A stretch of 64,000 bases of DNA from Pseudomonas sp. R76 (lineage in GTDB: Bacteria > Pseudomonadota > Gammaproteobacteria > Pseudomonadales > Pseudomonadaceae): NCBI RefSeq assembly GCF_009834565.1, contig NZ_CP019428.1, positions 744,001 through 808,000 on the forward strand. The letters are read 5' to 3'. Both the position numbers and the translations under genes were made by a program. A model generated the notes under the pieces. That model had not been told where the DNA came from and did no database searches. It worked only from the letters and a program-made list of their open reading frames with translations. Shown piece by piece: positions 38,686 to 47,415 of the stretch. Within the stretch, counting starts at the first letter, position 1; the number at the start of each line of letters is the position of its first letter.

Positions 38686-40356
38686 TTACAAAGTTATGAC
38701 GGATTCAGTGAATTCCGGTGAAAAGGTGGCACTTTGCTTTGACGTACGCGCAGCGTGCACACGGTTACGCCCGGCGTCCTTGGCGCGGTACAGCGCCTCA
38801 TCCGCCTGGGCGGCCATCATCAGGCTGTCGGAGCCGTCGCACAGCTCCACCAGCCCGGCGCTGAAGGTGCACCACAAATCCTGCGGTTGGGCCGGGTAAT
38901 GGATTTCGGCAAAGCGCCCGCGGATTTCGTCGAGCACTTTGCAGGCCGATTCCAGATCGGTGTCGGGCATCACGATGGCGAACTCTTCGCCGCCGTAGCG
39001 GCCGATGTAGTCGGTCTTGCGCAAACGCTGCTTGAGAAACAGCGCCAGGCTCTTGATCACACGGTCGCCCATTGGGTGGCCGTGGCTGTCATTGACCCGT
39101 TTGAAGTGGTCGATATCCAGCATGGCGAAGCTCAGCGGCTTGTTCTCGCGGCGCGCGCGAAAGCTGCAGTCTTCGAGCAATTGCAGGATGTGCGTGTGGT
39201 TGTACAACCCGGTCAGGCTGTCGCGCACCATCCGCGCCTTGAGGTTGCGCGCGCGGGCGGCGCGGTTGCGCACGGTGGTGATCAGGTGGCGCGGCTTGAT
39301 CGGCTTGGTGAGGAAGTCGTCACCGCCTTCGCTCATGGCGTCCAGCTGCTTATCCAGGTCGTCTTCGGCCGACAGGTAAATGATCGGCACGCTGACGTAA
39401 CGGTCATTGTGGCGAATCACCTTGGCCAGTTCAGTGCCGGTGCAGGCGGGCATGTACATGTCGAGGATGATCAGGTCCGGCTGGAAATCCGCCAGCTCGG
39501 CCATGGCCTGGATCGGCTCGATCAAGGTGCGCGTGACAATGCCGGCGCTGTTGAGCAGGCGCTCGGTGTGCAGCGCCTGGGCGCGCGAATCGTCGATGAT
39601 CAGTACTTTGTAGGGCTCGTACTGCGCGACGCAGGTCAGCACTTCGATCTTTTCCAGCAGGCTCGAGGCTTCGAGGGTGCCGGTGAGGAATTCCTGGCCG
39701 CCGGCACGCACGGCGGCCAGGCGCGTCGGGGTGTCGGTTTCATGCAGGCTGAAAAACAACAGCGGCAGCTTTTGCTCCAGGCCTTCCTGGGCCTCGGCTG
39801 CGAGTTTGAGGCCTAAACCTTGGCCGCAGAAATCCACGTCCATCACAATCGCTGACGGCAGGCGCTCGGCCAGCGAGGCGCGAAATGCCGCCACGCTGTC
39901 CAGCGGCTGGGCGCTCATGCCAAAGAATTCCAGCTGCTTGGCCAGGCGCTCGGCGCGGTCGTGGTCCGCCAGCATCACGTAGATCGGCTTGCGCATCGGC
40001 GGCAGGAAGGTTTGTTCCAGCTGATCGCCCTGGCGCAGGCCGGTGCGGGACAGGCGCTGCATCAGGCGGTTGAGTTCGGTGATGACCTGGCTGCTCAGGC
40101 GCCCGCGATTTTCGTCGACTGCCTTGAGCGATTCGCCAATGTGCCGCGCCAGCTGGCCGTGCTCCGGCTGTTCGAAACGCTCGGCAAAGCGCAGCAGGCG
40201 CAGGTTGGCTTCGCTGAGTTCGGACAAATCGGTGTTCGACCATTCGCTGCGTTGCAGGCGTTGCCAGATCTCAAGAATTTGACGTGCCTGATGAATTACC
40301 CGCTGGGCAAAATGGTGCTTGAGACGCTCACGGCTGGGGTCTTCTGGCTCGGTCAT
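38686..40356 (-). CDS. gcbA: Diguanylate cyclase GcbA (receiver-receiver-GGDEF)
   Basis: A 556-residue response regulator that makes c-di-GMP. Residues 1-110 are helical. A degenerate receiver follows (YVMLADHDRAERLAKQLEFF; MDVDFCGQG; no conserved Lys at the end). A complete receiver has VLIIDDSRAQALHTERLLNS, LIILDMYMPACTG and FLTKPIKP. The GGDEF domain carries RYGGEEFAIVMPD near residue 455, with the RKTD inhibitory site five residues before GGEEF, so feedback inhibition is expected. Layout and neighbours match PA4843 and the P. fluorescens Pf0-1 GcbA, which promotes surface attachment. The ribosome-binding site is poorly placed (AGGA two bases from ATG), so the start is less certain. Confidence 0.88.
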   Translation of the reverse strand: MTEPEDPSRERLKHHFAQRVIHQARQILEIWQRLQRSEWSNTDLSELSEANLRLLRFAERFEQPEHGQLARHIGESLKAVDENRGRLSSQVITELNRLMQRLSRTGLRQGDQLEQTFLPPMRKPIYVMLADHDRAERLAKQLEFFGMSAQPLDSVAAFRASLAERLPSAIVMDVDFCGQGLGLKLAAEAQEGLEQKLPLLFFSLHETDTPTRLAAVRAGGQEFLTGTLEASSLLEKIEVLTCVAQYEPYKVLIIDDSRAQALHTERLLNSAGIVTRTLIEPIQAMAELADFQPDLIILDMYMPACTGTELAKVIRHNDRYVSVPIIYLSAEDDLDKQLDAMSEGGDDFLTKPIKPRHLITTVRNRAARARNLKARMVRDSLTGLYNHTHILQLLEDCSFRARRENKPLSFAMLDIDHFKRVNDSHGHPMGDRVIKSLALFLKQRLRKTDYIGRYGGEEFAIVMPDTDLESACKVLDEIRGRFAEIHYPAQPQDLWCTFSAGLVELCDGSDSLMMAAQADEALYRAKDAGRNRVHAARTSKQSATFSPEFTESVITL

Positions 40357-40654
40357 ATCCTGACTACTAGTTAGGGTGCATGCTGAGGTCGACTGATGGC
40401 TCTATGCTAGCACCTCTTTTCTTCTACATGAGTGTCATACGTCAATTAAGTACACGTCTGCCGTATTCAGTTTTTGACCTTGTGGTCGCACTGCGTAAAA
40501 AGCGTGCATCATTTATAGTCGAACATCTCTGGCGCGCCACTTCTGTTAAAAGCCCCGCACCGATGGGCACGATGGGGTAGGGTTGTGGTCGGAGTGTTTG
40601 AACGCACCCGGACAAATGACGTGCATGAACTCAAGTGATTGAAAGGATATCGCC
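40357..40654. other. Divergent intergenic region between gcbA and the DUF2333 gene
   Basis: These 298 bases are AT-richer than their surroundings and must hold the promoters of both flanking genes. A TATAGT -10-like hexamer lies near 40515-40520 for the plus strand, without a convincing -35. I see no repeat, RNA gene or open frame worth annotating. Confidence 0.4.
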
Positions 40655-41722
40655 ATGCTGGACTGGAAAAACCGCGCAGGCAGTGCCAAAGGCCCCGCCC
40701 CTGAGCCCAAGTCGGCCAACCGTAGCTACTTTCGCAACCTGGTGATGAGCCGAGCCGTGCTCAGCGTGCTGGGGTTGTACCTGTTGGTCACCGGCGCGCT
40801 GGGCTGGTACTGGAGCGAAGAGCCGGCGCTGTTCCCGGTCCAGCAAAATGCCCAGCTTGCCGCCGAGAAGGAAGGCAAGCAGATGGTGGTGGGCTACACC
40901 ACCGTCGAAACCCTCAAGACCGTGGTCGGCACCTTGCTGAACAAGCCCGGTGGCTACATCTCCAATGACCGTTTCCCGCCAGGCCTGTGGATGGACAACA
41001 TGCCGAGCTGGGAATATGGCGTGCTGGTGCAGGTGCGCGACCTGACCCGCGCCCTGCGTAAAGATTTCGCCCGCTCCCAGTCGCAGTCGGCTGAAGACGC
41101 TGACTTGGCCAAGGCCGAGCCGCGTTTCAACTTCGACAACAAGAGCTGGGTGCTGCCGTCCAGCGAGTCGGAATACCAGGAAGGCATCAATTCCCTGAGC
41201 CGCTACGAAGCGCGCTTGTCGGACCCTAACCAGCGCGGTGCGCTGTTTTATGCGCGTGCCGATAACCTGAACAACTGGCTGGGCGACGTCGCCACCCGTT
41301 TGGGCTCGTTGTCGCAACGCCTGTCGGCCAGCGTGGGCCGGGTCAAGTTGAACACCGCACTGAAAACCGAAGCCCTGGCACCGGGTGAAGTGCCGCAGGT
41401 CGATGAAGAAGTGGTGGAAACCCCATGGATGCAGATCGACAACGTGTTCTACGAAGCCCGTGGCCAGGCGTGGGCGCTGTCCCACCTGCTGCGCGCCATC
41501 GAAGTCGACTTTGCCGACGTGCTGGCCAAGAAAAACGCCACCGTCAGCGTGCGCCAGATCATTCGTGAGCTGGAGGCCTCGCAGGAACCGGTTTGGAGCC
41601 CAATGATTCTTAACGGCAGTGGCTTTGGCATTCTCGCCAACCACTCGCTGGTCATGGCCAACTATATTTCCCGGGCAAACGCCGCAGTTATAGATTTGCG
41701 TCAGCTCCTCAACCAGGGGTGA
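40655..41722 (+). CDS. DUF2333 family membrane-anchored protein
   Basis: 355 residues. One N-terminal transmembrane helix (AVLSVLGLYLLVTGALGWYW, about residues 33-53) follows a basic cytoplasmic tail, and a large helical soluble part lies outside (EGKQMVVGYTTVETLKTVVG; GGYISNDRFPPGLWMDNMPS; LLRAIEVDFADVLAKKNA). This is the DUF2333 family of unknown function, equivalent to PA4842 by position. It ends three bases before the Nudix gene, so the two are likely cotranscribed and coupled. Confidence 0.88.
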   Translation: MLDWKNRAGSAKGPAPEPKSANRSYFRNLVMSRAVLSVLGLYLLVTGALGWYWSEEPALFPVQQNAQLAAEKEGKQMVVGYTTVETLKTVVGTLLNKPGGYISNDRFPPGLWMDNMPSWEYGVLVQVRDLTRALRKDFARSQSQSAEDADLAKAEPRFNFDNKSWVLPSSESEYQEGINSLSRYEARLSDPNQRGALFYARADNLNNWLGDVATRLGSLSQRLSASVGRVKLNTALKTEALAPGEVPQVDEEVVETPWMQIDNVFYEARGQAWALSHLLRAIEVDFADVLAKKNATVSVRQIIRELEASQEPVWSPMILNGSGFGILANHSLVMANYISRANAAVIDLRQLLNQG

Positions 41723-41725
41723 TTG

Positions 41726-42262
41726 ATGGACGCTACTCAAAAGGAGGCCGCACACCGTGCGGCCTCCGACGCTGAACTGATCTGCTGGGTCGACGAGCAG
41801 GACAACCTGCTCGGCCACCTCGTCAGGTCCGACCTTCGCCAGCGCGGCCTGATCGGCCGATGCACCTTTATCTTCCTGTTCAATTCGGCCGGTGAGCTGT
41901 GTGTGCATCGGCGCACCCTGAGCAAAGCCTTGTATCCCGGTTTCTGGGACACGGCGGCGGGTGGCATGGTCGCGGAGGGTGAGAGCTACGCCGCTTCGGC
42001 CGCCCGTGAACTGGAAGAAGAACTTGGCGTTGCCGGCGTTGAATTGGTTGAGCATGACCATTTCTACTTTGAAGAGGACGACAGCCGGCTGTGGTGCACG
42101 TCCTACTCGGCGGTCTGGGATGGGCCTTTGCGCCTGCAGCCCGAAGAGGTCATGGAAGCGCGCTTTTTACCCATTGAAACTGTCCTGCAGGAAGCTGAAC
42201 AAAAGCCTTACTGCCCGGATGCTCAAGAAGGCTTGCGGCGCTATCTGGCCTTGCGTCGCTAA
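41726..42262 (+). CDS. Nudix hydrolase
   Basis: 178 residues from ATG 41726 (a TTG just before it is also possible). The Nudix box is complete: GGMVAEGE followed by RELEEELG with normal spacing, around residues 75-97. The opening ELICWVDEQDNLLG and the segment FLFNSAGELCVHRRTLSKALYPGFWDTA resemble the YfcD/IDI-like subgroup acting on diphosphate substrates; the exact substrate cannot be read. It is downstream of, and nearly touching, the DUF2333 gene. Confidence 0.9.
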   Translation: MDATQKEAAHRAASDAELICWVDEQDNLLGHLVRSDLRQRGLIGRCTFIFLFNSAGELCVHRRTLSKALYPGFWDTAAGGMVAEGESYAASAARELEEELGVAGVELVEHDHFYFEEDDSRLWCTSYSAVWDGPLRLQPEEVMEARFLPIETVLQEAEQKPYCPDAQEGLRRYLALRR

Positions 42263-42444
42263 AGTTGCATAAATTGGCGCTATTTGGCTCTTAGCAAGTC
42301 GGCTTTTTGCCGTTACACTGCGCGACTTTTCACCCGAACCACCTTTGCGGTTCGGTAGCGCTGCCCCTGCCTGAGTGGGGCTTCGCGGTCGGTGATGCTC
42401 GTTGCGAGCGCCGATCAGTCTTTGTCCTCCCAAGAGGATTGCCG

Positions 42445-42816
42445 GTGGCCAAAAAAGCCGCATCCTTCGCCGCCCTTGGTGGCCTGGTATTTTCCACCGA
42501 CGCAGGTCGACACTGCCCGGACTGTCGTCAGCCCGTGGATTCGTGCACCTGCAAACAGACCCTGATCCCTGAAGGTGACGGCATTGCTCGCGTGCGACGC
42601 GAGAGCAAAGGCCGTGGCGGCAAGACGGTGACCACCATCACCGGCGTACCGCTGGCCGAAGAGGCCCTGAAGGAACTGGCTACCACGCTGAAAAAGCGCT
42701 GTGGCACCGGTGGCGCGTTGAAAGACGGGGTCATCGAGATTCAGGGCGATCACGTCGAGTTGCTGTTGGCCGAGCTGATCAAGCTCGGGTACAAGGCCAA
42801 GAAGTCCGGCGGCTGA
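42445..42816 (+). CDS. SUI1/eIF1-like translation factor (YciH family)
   Basis: 123 residues from GTG 42445, which has AGAGGA at the right spacing; the frame is open upstream but that part has no homology-like features. Residues 20-35 hold CPDCRQPVDSCTC, a putative zinc-binding knuckle. The C-terminal SUI1 domain has RVRRESKGRGGKTVTTITGVPL and KKRCGTGGALKDGVIEIQGDH, as in bacterial YciH. A role in start-codon fidelity is inferred from eIF1. It precedes speA as in PA4840-PA4839. Confidence 0.93.
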   Translation: MAKKAASFAALGGLVFSTDAGRHCPDCRQPVDSCTCKQTLIPEGDGIARVRRESKGRGGKTVTTITGVPLAEEALKELATTLKKRCGTGGALKDGVIEIQGDHVELLLAELIKLGYKAKKSGG

Positions 42817-42959
42817 AAGCCTCTTCCCAACCTGTGTCTAAACTCTGTCCTGCGAGTGAGGTCTACCTCCCTTACAGGCAAATCGTCATTTTCATTCTTT
42901 AGACTGCGCCAGCCTCAAACCCGGGGCGGCGCCTTCGCCTTCATTTATAGGGGACTTCG

Positions 42960-44873
42960 ATGTCCGTACGACGCACACGCAAAGACGATGGCAGCCAATG
43001 GACAGTTGCGGACAGCCGCAGTGTTTACGGGATTCGCCATTGGGGGGCCGGGTATTTCGCGATCAATGAAGCCGGTCGCGTTGAAGTCCGTCCGAACGGC
43101 CCGAACAGCACGCCTGTCGACCTGTACGAGCAAGTCGACGAGCTGCGCAAAAGCGGCCTGTCCTTGCCGTTGCTGGTGCGCTTCCCCGATATCCTGCAAG
43201 ACCGGGTGCGCCAGCTGACCGGTGCTTTCGATGCGAACATCGAGCGCCTGGAATACCAGAGCAAATACACCGCGCTGTACCCGATCAAGGTGAACCAGCA
43301 GGAAGCGGTGATCGAGAACATCATCGCTACCCAGGACGTGTCCATCGGCCTGGAAGCCGGCTCCAAGCCTGAGCTGCTGGCCGTGCTGGCCCTGGCGCCG
43401 AAGGGCGGCACCATCGTCTGCAACGGTTACAAGGACCGTGAGTTCATCCGCCTCGCGCTGATGGGCCAGAAGCTCGGCCACAACGTGTTCATCGTGATCG
43501 AGAAAGAATCCGAAGTGGCGCTGGTGATCGAAGAGGCGGCCAACCTCAAGGTCAAGCCACAGGTCGGCCTGCGCGTGCGTTTGTCGTCCCTGGCGTCGAG
43601 CAAGTGGGCGGACACCGGTGGCGAGAAATCCAAGTTCGGTTTGTCGGCGGCGCAACTGCTGTCGGTGGTCGAGCGCTTCCGCGACGCTGGCCTCGACCAG
43701 GGCATCCGCCTGCTGCACTTCCACATGGGTTCGCAGATTGCCAACCTGGCCGACTACCAGCACGGGTTCAAGGAAGCCATTCGTTACTACGGCGAGCTGC
43801 GCAACCTCGGCCTGCCAGTCGATCACATCGACGTCGGCGGCGGCCTGGGTGTGGACTACGACGGCACGCACTCGCGCAACGCCAGCTCGATCAACTACGA
43901 CATGGACGACTACGCTGGCGTGGTGGTGGGCATGCTCAAGGAATTCTGCGACGCGCAGAGCCTGCCGCACCCGCATATCTTCTCCGAAAGCGGCCGCTCC
44001 CTGACCGCCCACCACGCCATGCTGGTGGTGCAAGTCACCGACGTCGAGAAGCACAACGACGAAATCCCGCTGATCGAAAACAAGGAAAGCCTGCCGGAAA
44101 CCGTGCAGTGGCTGGTCGACCTGCTGGGCCCGACCGACATTGAAATGGTCACTGAAACCTACTGGCGCGCCACGCACTACATGAGCGACGTGGCCACCCA
44201 GTACGCCGACGGCAAAATCACCCTGGCCGAAAAAGCCCTCGCCGAGCAGTGCTACTTCGCCGTATGCCGTCGCCTGCACGACTCGCTCAAAGCGCGTCAA
44301 CGCTCGCACCGCCAAGTGCTGGACGAGCTCAACGACAAGCTGGCCGACAAGTACATCTGCAACTTCTCGGTGTTCCAGAGCCTGCCGGACACCTGGGCGA
44401 TCGGCCAGGTCCTGCCAATCCTGCCGCTGCACCGTCTCGACGAAGAGCCGCTGCGCCGCGCCGTGCTGCAGGATTTGACCTGCGACTCCGACGGCAAGAT
44501 CAAGCAATACGTCGACGAGCAGAGCATCGAGACCAGCCTGCCGGTGCACGCCTTGAACGAAGGTGAAGACTACTTGCTGGGCATCTTCCTGGTCGGCGCT
44601 TACCAGGAAATTCTCGGTGATATGCACAACCTGTTCGGTGACACCGACTCGGTGAACATCTACCAGCGCGAAGACGGTTCGGTGTACAGCGCCGGGATCG
44701 AGACCCACGACACCATCGAAGACATGTTGCGCTATGTGCACTTGTCGCCGGAGGAGTTGATGACGCACTACCGTGACAAGTGTGCGAGTGCGAAGATCAG
44801 TGCCAGTGAGCGCACGCAGTTCCTCGACGCGTTGCGTCTGGGCCTGACGCGTTCTTCGTACCTGTCGTCGTGA
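42960..44873 (+). CDS. speA: Biosynthetic arginine decarboxylase SpeA
   Basis: This 637-residue PLP enzyme converts arginine to agmatine for putrescine synthesis. The PLP lysine is in [15 protein letters not shown] near residue 105. Also seen are [47 protein letters not shown] (PLP phosphate loop), [16 protein letters not shown], and [15 protein letters not shown] near residue 500, which supplies the active-site Cys from the neighbouring subunit. Length is normal. The ATG has AGGGGA upstream. A GC-rich leader of about 140 bases precedes it. Confidence 0.97.
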   Translation: MSVRRTRKDDGSQWTVADSRSVYGIRHWGAGYFAINEAGRVEVRPNGPNSTPVDLYEQVDELRKSGLSLPLLVRFPDILQDRVRQLTGAFDANIERLEYQSKYTALYPIKVNQQEAVIENIIATQDVSIGLEAGSKPELLAVLALAPKGGTIVCNGYKDREFIRLALMGQKLGHNVFIVIEKESEVALVIEEAANLKVKPQVGLRVRLSSLASSKWADTGGEKSKFGLSAAQLLSVVERFRDAGLDQGIRLLHFHMGSQIANLADYQHGFKEAIRYYGELRNLGLPVDHIDVGGGLGVDYDGTHSRNASSINYDMDDYAGVVVGMLKEFCDAQSLPHPHIFSESGRSLTAHHAMLVVQVTDVEKHNDEIPLIENKESLPETVQWLVDLLGPTDIEMVTETYWRATHYMSDVATQYADGKITLAEKALAEQCYFAVCRRLHDSLKARQRSHRQVLDELNDKLADKYICNFSVFQSLPDTWAIGQVLPILPLHRLDEEPLRRAVLQDLTCDSDGKIKQYVDEQSIETSLPVHALNEGEDYLLGIFLVGAYQEILGDMHNLFGDTDSVNIYQREDGSVYSAGIETHDTIEDMLRYVHLSPEELMTHYRDKCASAKISASERTQFLDALRLGLTRSSYLSS

Positions 44874-44895
44874 TCTAAGCTGATAGCAATCTAAT

Positions 44896-44982
44896 GTGGG
44901 AGCGGGCTTGCTCGCGAAGGCGGTACATCAGTCACACATGTGTTAACTGACCCACCGCCTTCGCGAGCAAGCCCGCTCCCAC
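44896..44982. repeat. REP doublet (CGGGCTTGCTCGCGA type)
   Basis: Perfect arms GTGGGAGCGGGCTTGCTCGCGA-AGGCGG and its complement face each other around a centre with a second small inverted repeat (CAGTCAC...GTTAACTGA). It lies 20 bases after the speA stop. Confidence 0.94.
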
Positions 44983-45027
44983 ATTTGGATCTTCGTTTGG
45001 TAGTACCTTCTGTGTGAGGCCTGAACG

Positions 45028-45921
45028 ATGTCGAGCAAACTCCTGCAAGCCTTGACCCTGGCATTCGCCGCGCTTCTAGCAGCGTGCTCCCCGATCAAAG
45101 TGCTCAACGCACTGACGCCCTCCAGCACCTTCACCAAAACATCCTCAATTGCCTACGGTGCCGACCCGCGCCAAACACTCGATGTCTACCGTCCAACCAA
45201 GGCAGCGCCCAATGCCCCAGTCGTGGTGTTCTTCTACGGCGGCAGCTGGAACAGCGGCGCCAAGGACGATTACGGTTTTGTCGGCGAAGCCCTGGCCTCA
45301 CGCGGCATCGTGGTGGTGATTGCGGATTACCGGCTCTACCCACAAGTGCGTTACCCACTGTTTCTGCAGGACAACGCCCAGGCCGTCGCCTGGACTTATC
45401 AGCACATCGCCGACTATGGCGCCGACCCCAAGCAGCTTTACCTCATGGGCCACAGCTCCGGTGCCTATAACGCGTCGATGTTGGCGCTGGATGCGCGCTG
45501 GCTTGGCGAAGTGAAGATGTCGCCATCGATGCTCAAAGGCTGGATCGGCCTGGCCGGGCCGTATGACTTCCTGCCGATTGATAACCGCGACGTACGGCCC
45601 GTGTTTTTCTTCCCCGATTCACCGCCGGATTCTCAGCCGATCAATCACGTCAGCCGTGACGCTCCACCGAGCCTGTTGATCGCCTCGGTGAGCGACACGC
45701 TGGTCAACCCAACGCGCAATACCGGCGGGCTGGCGAAGAAACTGCGCGAAGCAGGCGTGCCGGTGGAGGCGTTTTACTTCACCCGGACCAGCCACGCGAC
45801 CTTAGTGGCATCGATTGCCAAGCCCTTACGCTGGCTGGCCCCAGTGCTGGACCGCGTCACGGCGTTTATCCAAGCCACTGATTCTGCCGATTCAAGCGCC
45901 AGGCAATCGCCCACAAAGTAA
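45028..45921 (+). CDS. Alpha/beta hydrolase lipoprotein (BD-FAE/esterase type)
   Basis: 297 residues. A lipoprotein signal ends in LLAACS (lipobox, Cys near residue 20; Ser at +2 suggests outer-membrane sorting). The hydrolase fold shows the oxyanion strand VVVFFYGGSWNSGAK, the nucleophile elbow LMGHSSGAYNA, Asp in SVSDTLVNP and His in TSHATLV, a complete Ser-Asp-His triad. The substrate is unknown; carboxylester or kynurenine-formamidase-like activity is typical of relatives. The last 56 bases overlap the 3' end of the convergent MATE gene. Confidence 0.9.
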   Translation: MSSKLLQALTLAFAALLAACSPIKVLNALTPSSTFTKTSSIAYGADPRQTLDVYRPTKAAPNAPVVVFFYGGSWNSGAKDDYGFVGEALASRGIVVVIADYRLYPQVRYPLFLQDNAQAVAWTYQHIADYGADPKQLYLMGHSSGAYNASMLALDARWLGEVKMSPSMLKGWIGLAGPYDFLPIDNRDVRPVFFFPDSPPDSQPINHVSRDAPPSLLIASVSDTLVNPTRNTGGLAKKLREAGVPVEAFYFTRTSHATLVASIAKPLRWLAPVLDRVTAFIQATDSADSSARQSPTK

Positions 45922-47203
45922 GGCTGCGCAGGGCCATGAACAGCAGAAAGGTTATCCACAGCCCGTGGTTGCCGTACGGCTGCAGCGCCCAGGCGAAGGG
46001 CAGCAGAACCACCACGGTGAGCAGCATGCCGTTGCGCATTTCCCGCGCGCGGGTGGCGCCGATGAACAGGCCGTCCAGCAAGTAACTCCACACCGCAATC
46101 AACGGCAGCACGGCCAGATAAGGCAGGTAGATGTCGGCGGTTTCGCGCACGCTGGGGATGTCGGTTTGCATGGCGATAAACAGGTGGCCGGCGAACGTGA
46201 ACAGCAACGCGAACCCGACGCTGGCGATCAATGACCAGCCACAGGCGACCACCAATGAGCGGCGCAACGCCTGGCGATCATGGGCGCCGATGGCATGCCC
46301 GCACAGCGCTTCCACGGCGTGGGCCAAACCGTCCAGGGCGTGGGCGGTCAGCAGCAGGCCGTTGAGCAGCAGCGCGTTGGCCGCGACCGTGGCATCGCCG
46401 AGTCGCGCGCCTTGTACCGTGATCATGAAAAACACCGACTGCAACGCCAGGCTGCGGATAAAGATATCGCGGTTCACCGCCAGCAACGGGCGCCAACTTT
46501 CCCACACTTTCAGTGCGGCCCAGGCGATATGGCCGGGGTAAGCGCGCAGGGCTTTTTGCGTCAGGGCCAGGCCGAGCAGGGCGCCGGTCCATTCAGCGAT
46601 GACCGACGCCCGCGCGGAGCCGACCACACCCCACTCCAGGCCGAGGACGAACCACAGGTTCAAGGCAATATTGACCAGGTTGGTGGTCAATAGAATCGCC
46701 AGCGGCGCGCGGGCGTTTTGCGTGCCGAGGAACCAGCCGACCAAGGCATAGCTGGCCAGCGCGGCGGGCAGGCCGAACAGGCGCGTGTGGAAAAACTCGC
46801 GGGTCAGTTGATTCAATTCGGCTGAGGGCTGCATCCACTCCAGGGCCAGATGGCTCAGCGGAATGCCCACGGTGCCCAGCAACATCGCCAAGCCCAGTGC
46901 CAGCAGCAAGCCTTGCAGCAGGATTTGCCGCAGTGCCGCGCCATCATTGCGCCCGGCGGCCTGGGCGGCAAAGCCGGTGGAGCCCATGCGCAGAAAGCCC
47001 ATGGCCCAGGCGAGGAAGGTATACAGGCTGGCGCCGACGGCCACGGCGCCCAACTGGTGAGCGTGGGGCAGGTGGCCGATGACCATGCTGTCGACCAGGG
47101 CCACCAGCGGCACCGAGATGTTGGACAGAATCATCGGCGCGGCCAGCGCCCAGACGCGGCGGTGGGTGGGGCGGTGGCGCCAGTCGGTGAGCAGGGAAGT
47201 CAT
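45866..47203 (-). CDS. MATE family efflux transporter (DinF-like)
   Basis: A 445-residue transporter with about 12 membrane helices in two homologous halves. The opening RVWALAAPMILSNISVPLVALVDSMVIGHL is typical of the DinF branch, with the conserved Pro and the Asp in VALVDS. The second half repeats the theme (NRDIFIRSLALQSVFFMITVQGARLGD). It would exchange H+ or Na+ for cationic toxic compounds. The ATG has AGGAG upstream. The 3' end overlaps that of the hydrolase gene on the other strand. Confidence 0.92.
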   Translation of the reverse strand: MTSLLTDWRHRPTHRRVWALAAPMILSNISVPLVALVDSMVIGHLPHAHQLGAVAVGASLYTFLAWAMGFLRMGSTGFAAQAAGRNDGAALRQILLQGLLLALGLAMLLGTVGIPLSHLALEWMQPSAELNQLTREFFHTRLFGLPAALASYALVGWFLGTQNARAPLAILLTTNLVNIALNLWFVLGLEWGVVGSARASVIAEWTGALLGLALTQKALRAYPGHIAWAALKVWESWRPLLAVNRDIFIRSLALQSVFFMITVQGARLGDATVAANALLLNGLLLTAHALDGLAHAVEALCGHAIGAHDRQALRRSLVVACGWSLIASVGFALLFTFAGHLFIAMQTDIPSVRETADIYLPYLAVLPLIAVWSYLLDGLFIGATRAREMRNGMLLTVVVLLPFAWALQPYGNHGLWITFLLFMALRSLTLWAIAWRLNRQNQWLG

Positions 47204-47415
47204 GGAGGCTCCTTTGGGGGAGCGGCATTGTAACTGGCCCTCAACAACACAACAGCACCCACATTTTGATCTTCAGTGGCAATGGGATTTGGCTTGGTTA
47301 CAAGAGGACCGAGAACCAAACCACCCTCCGTCGGTCAATGTGACCAGCACCCCATCGGCCCCACCCAGGCTGATATATAGTTCACCCCTCGGCCCCCTCT
47401 CACTACGAGTGCCCC

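Noticed and set aside
42307..42444. N-terminal extension of the SUI1-like gene
   Set aside because: The upstream 46 codons show no protein-like features, and GTG 42445 has a strong AGAGGA ribosome-binding site and the normal family N-terminus.
42945..44768. Open frame of 607 codons on the minus strand
   Set aside because: Antisense to speA, which carries all catalytic motifs; the frame has shadow-like composition.
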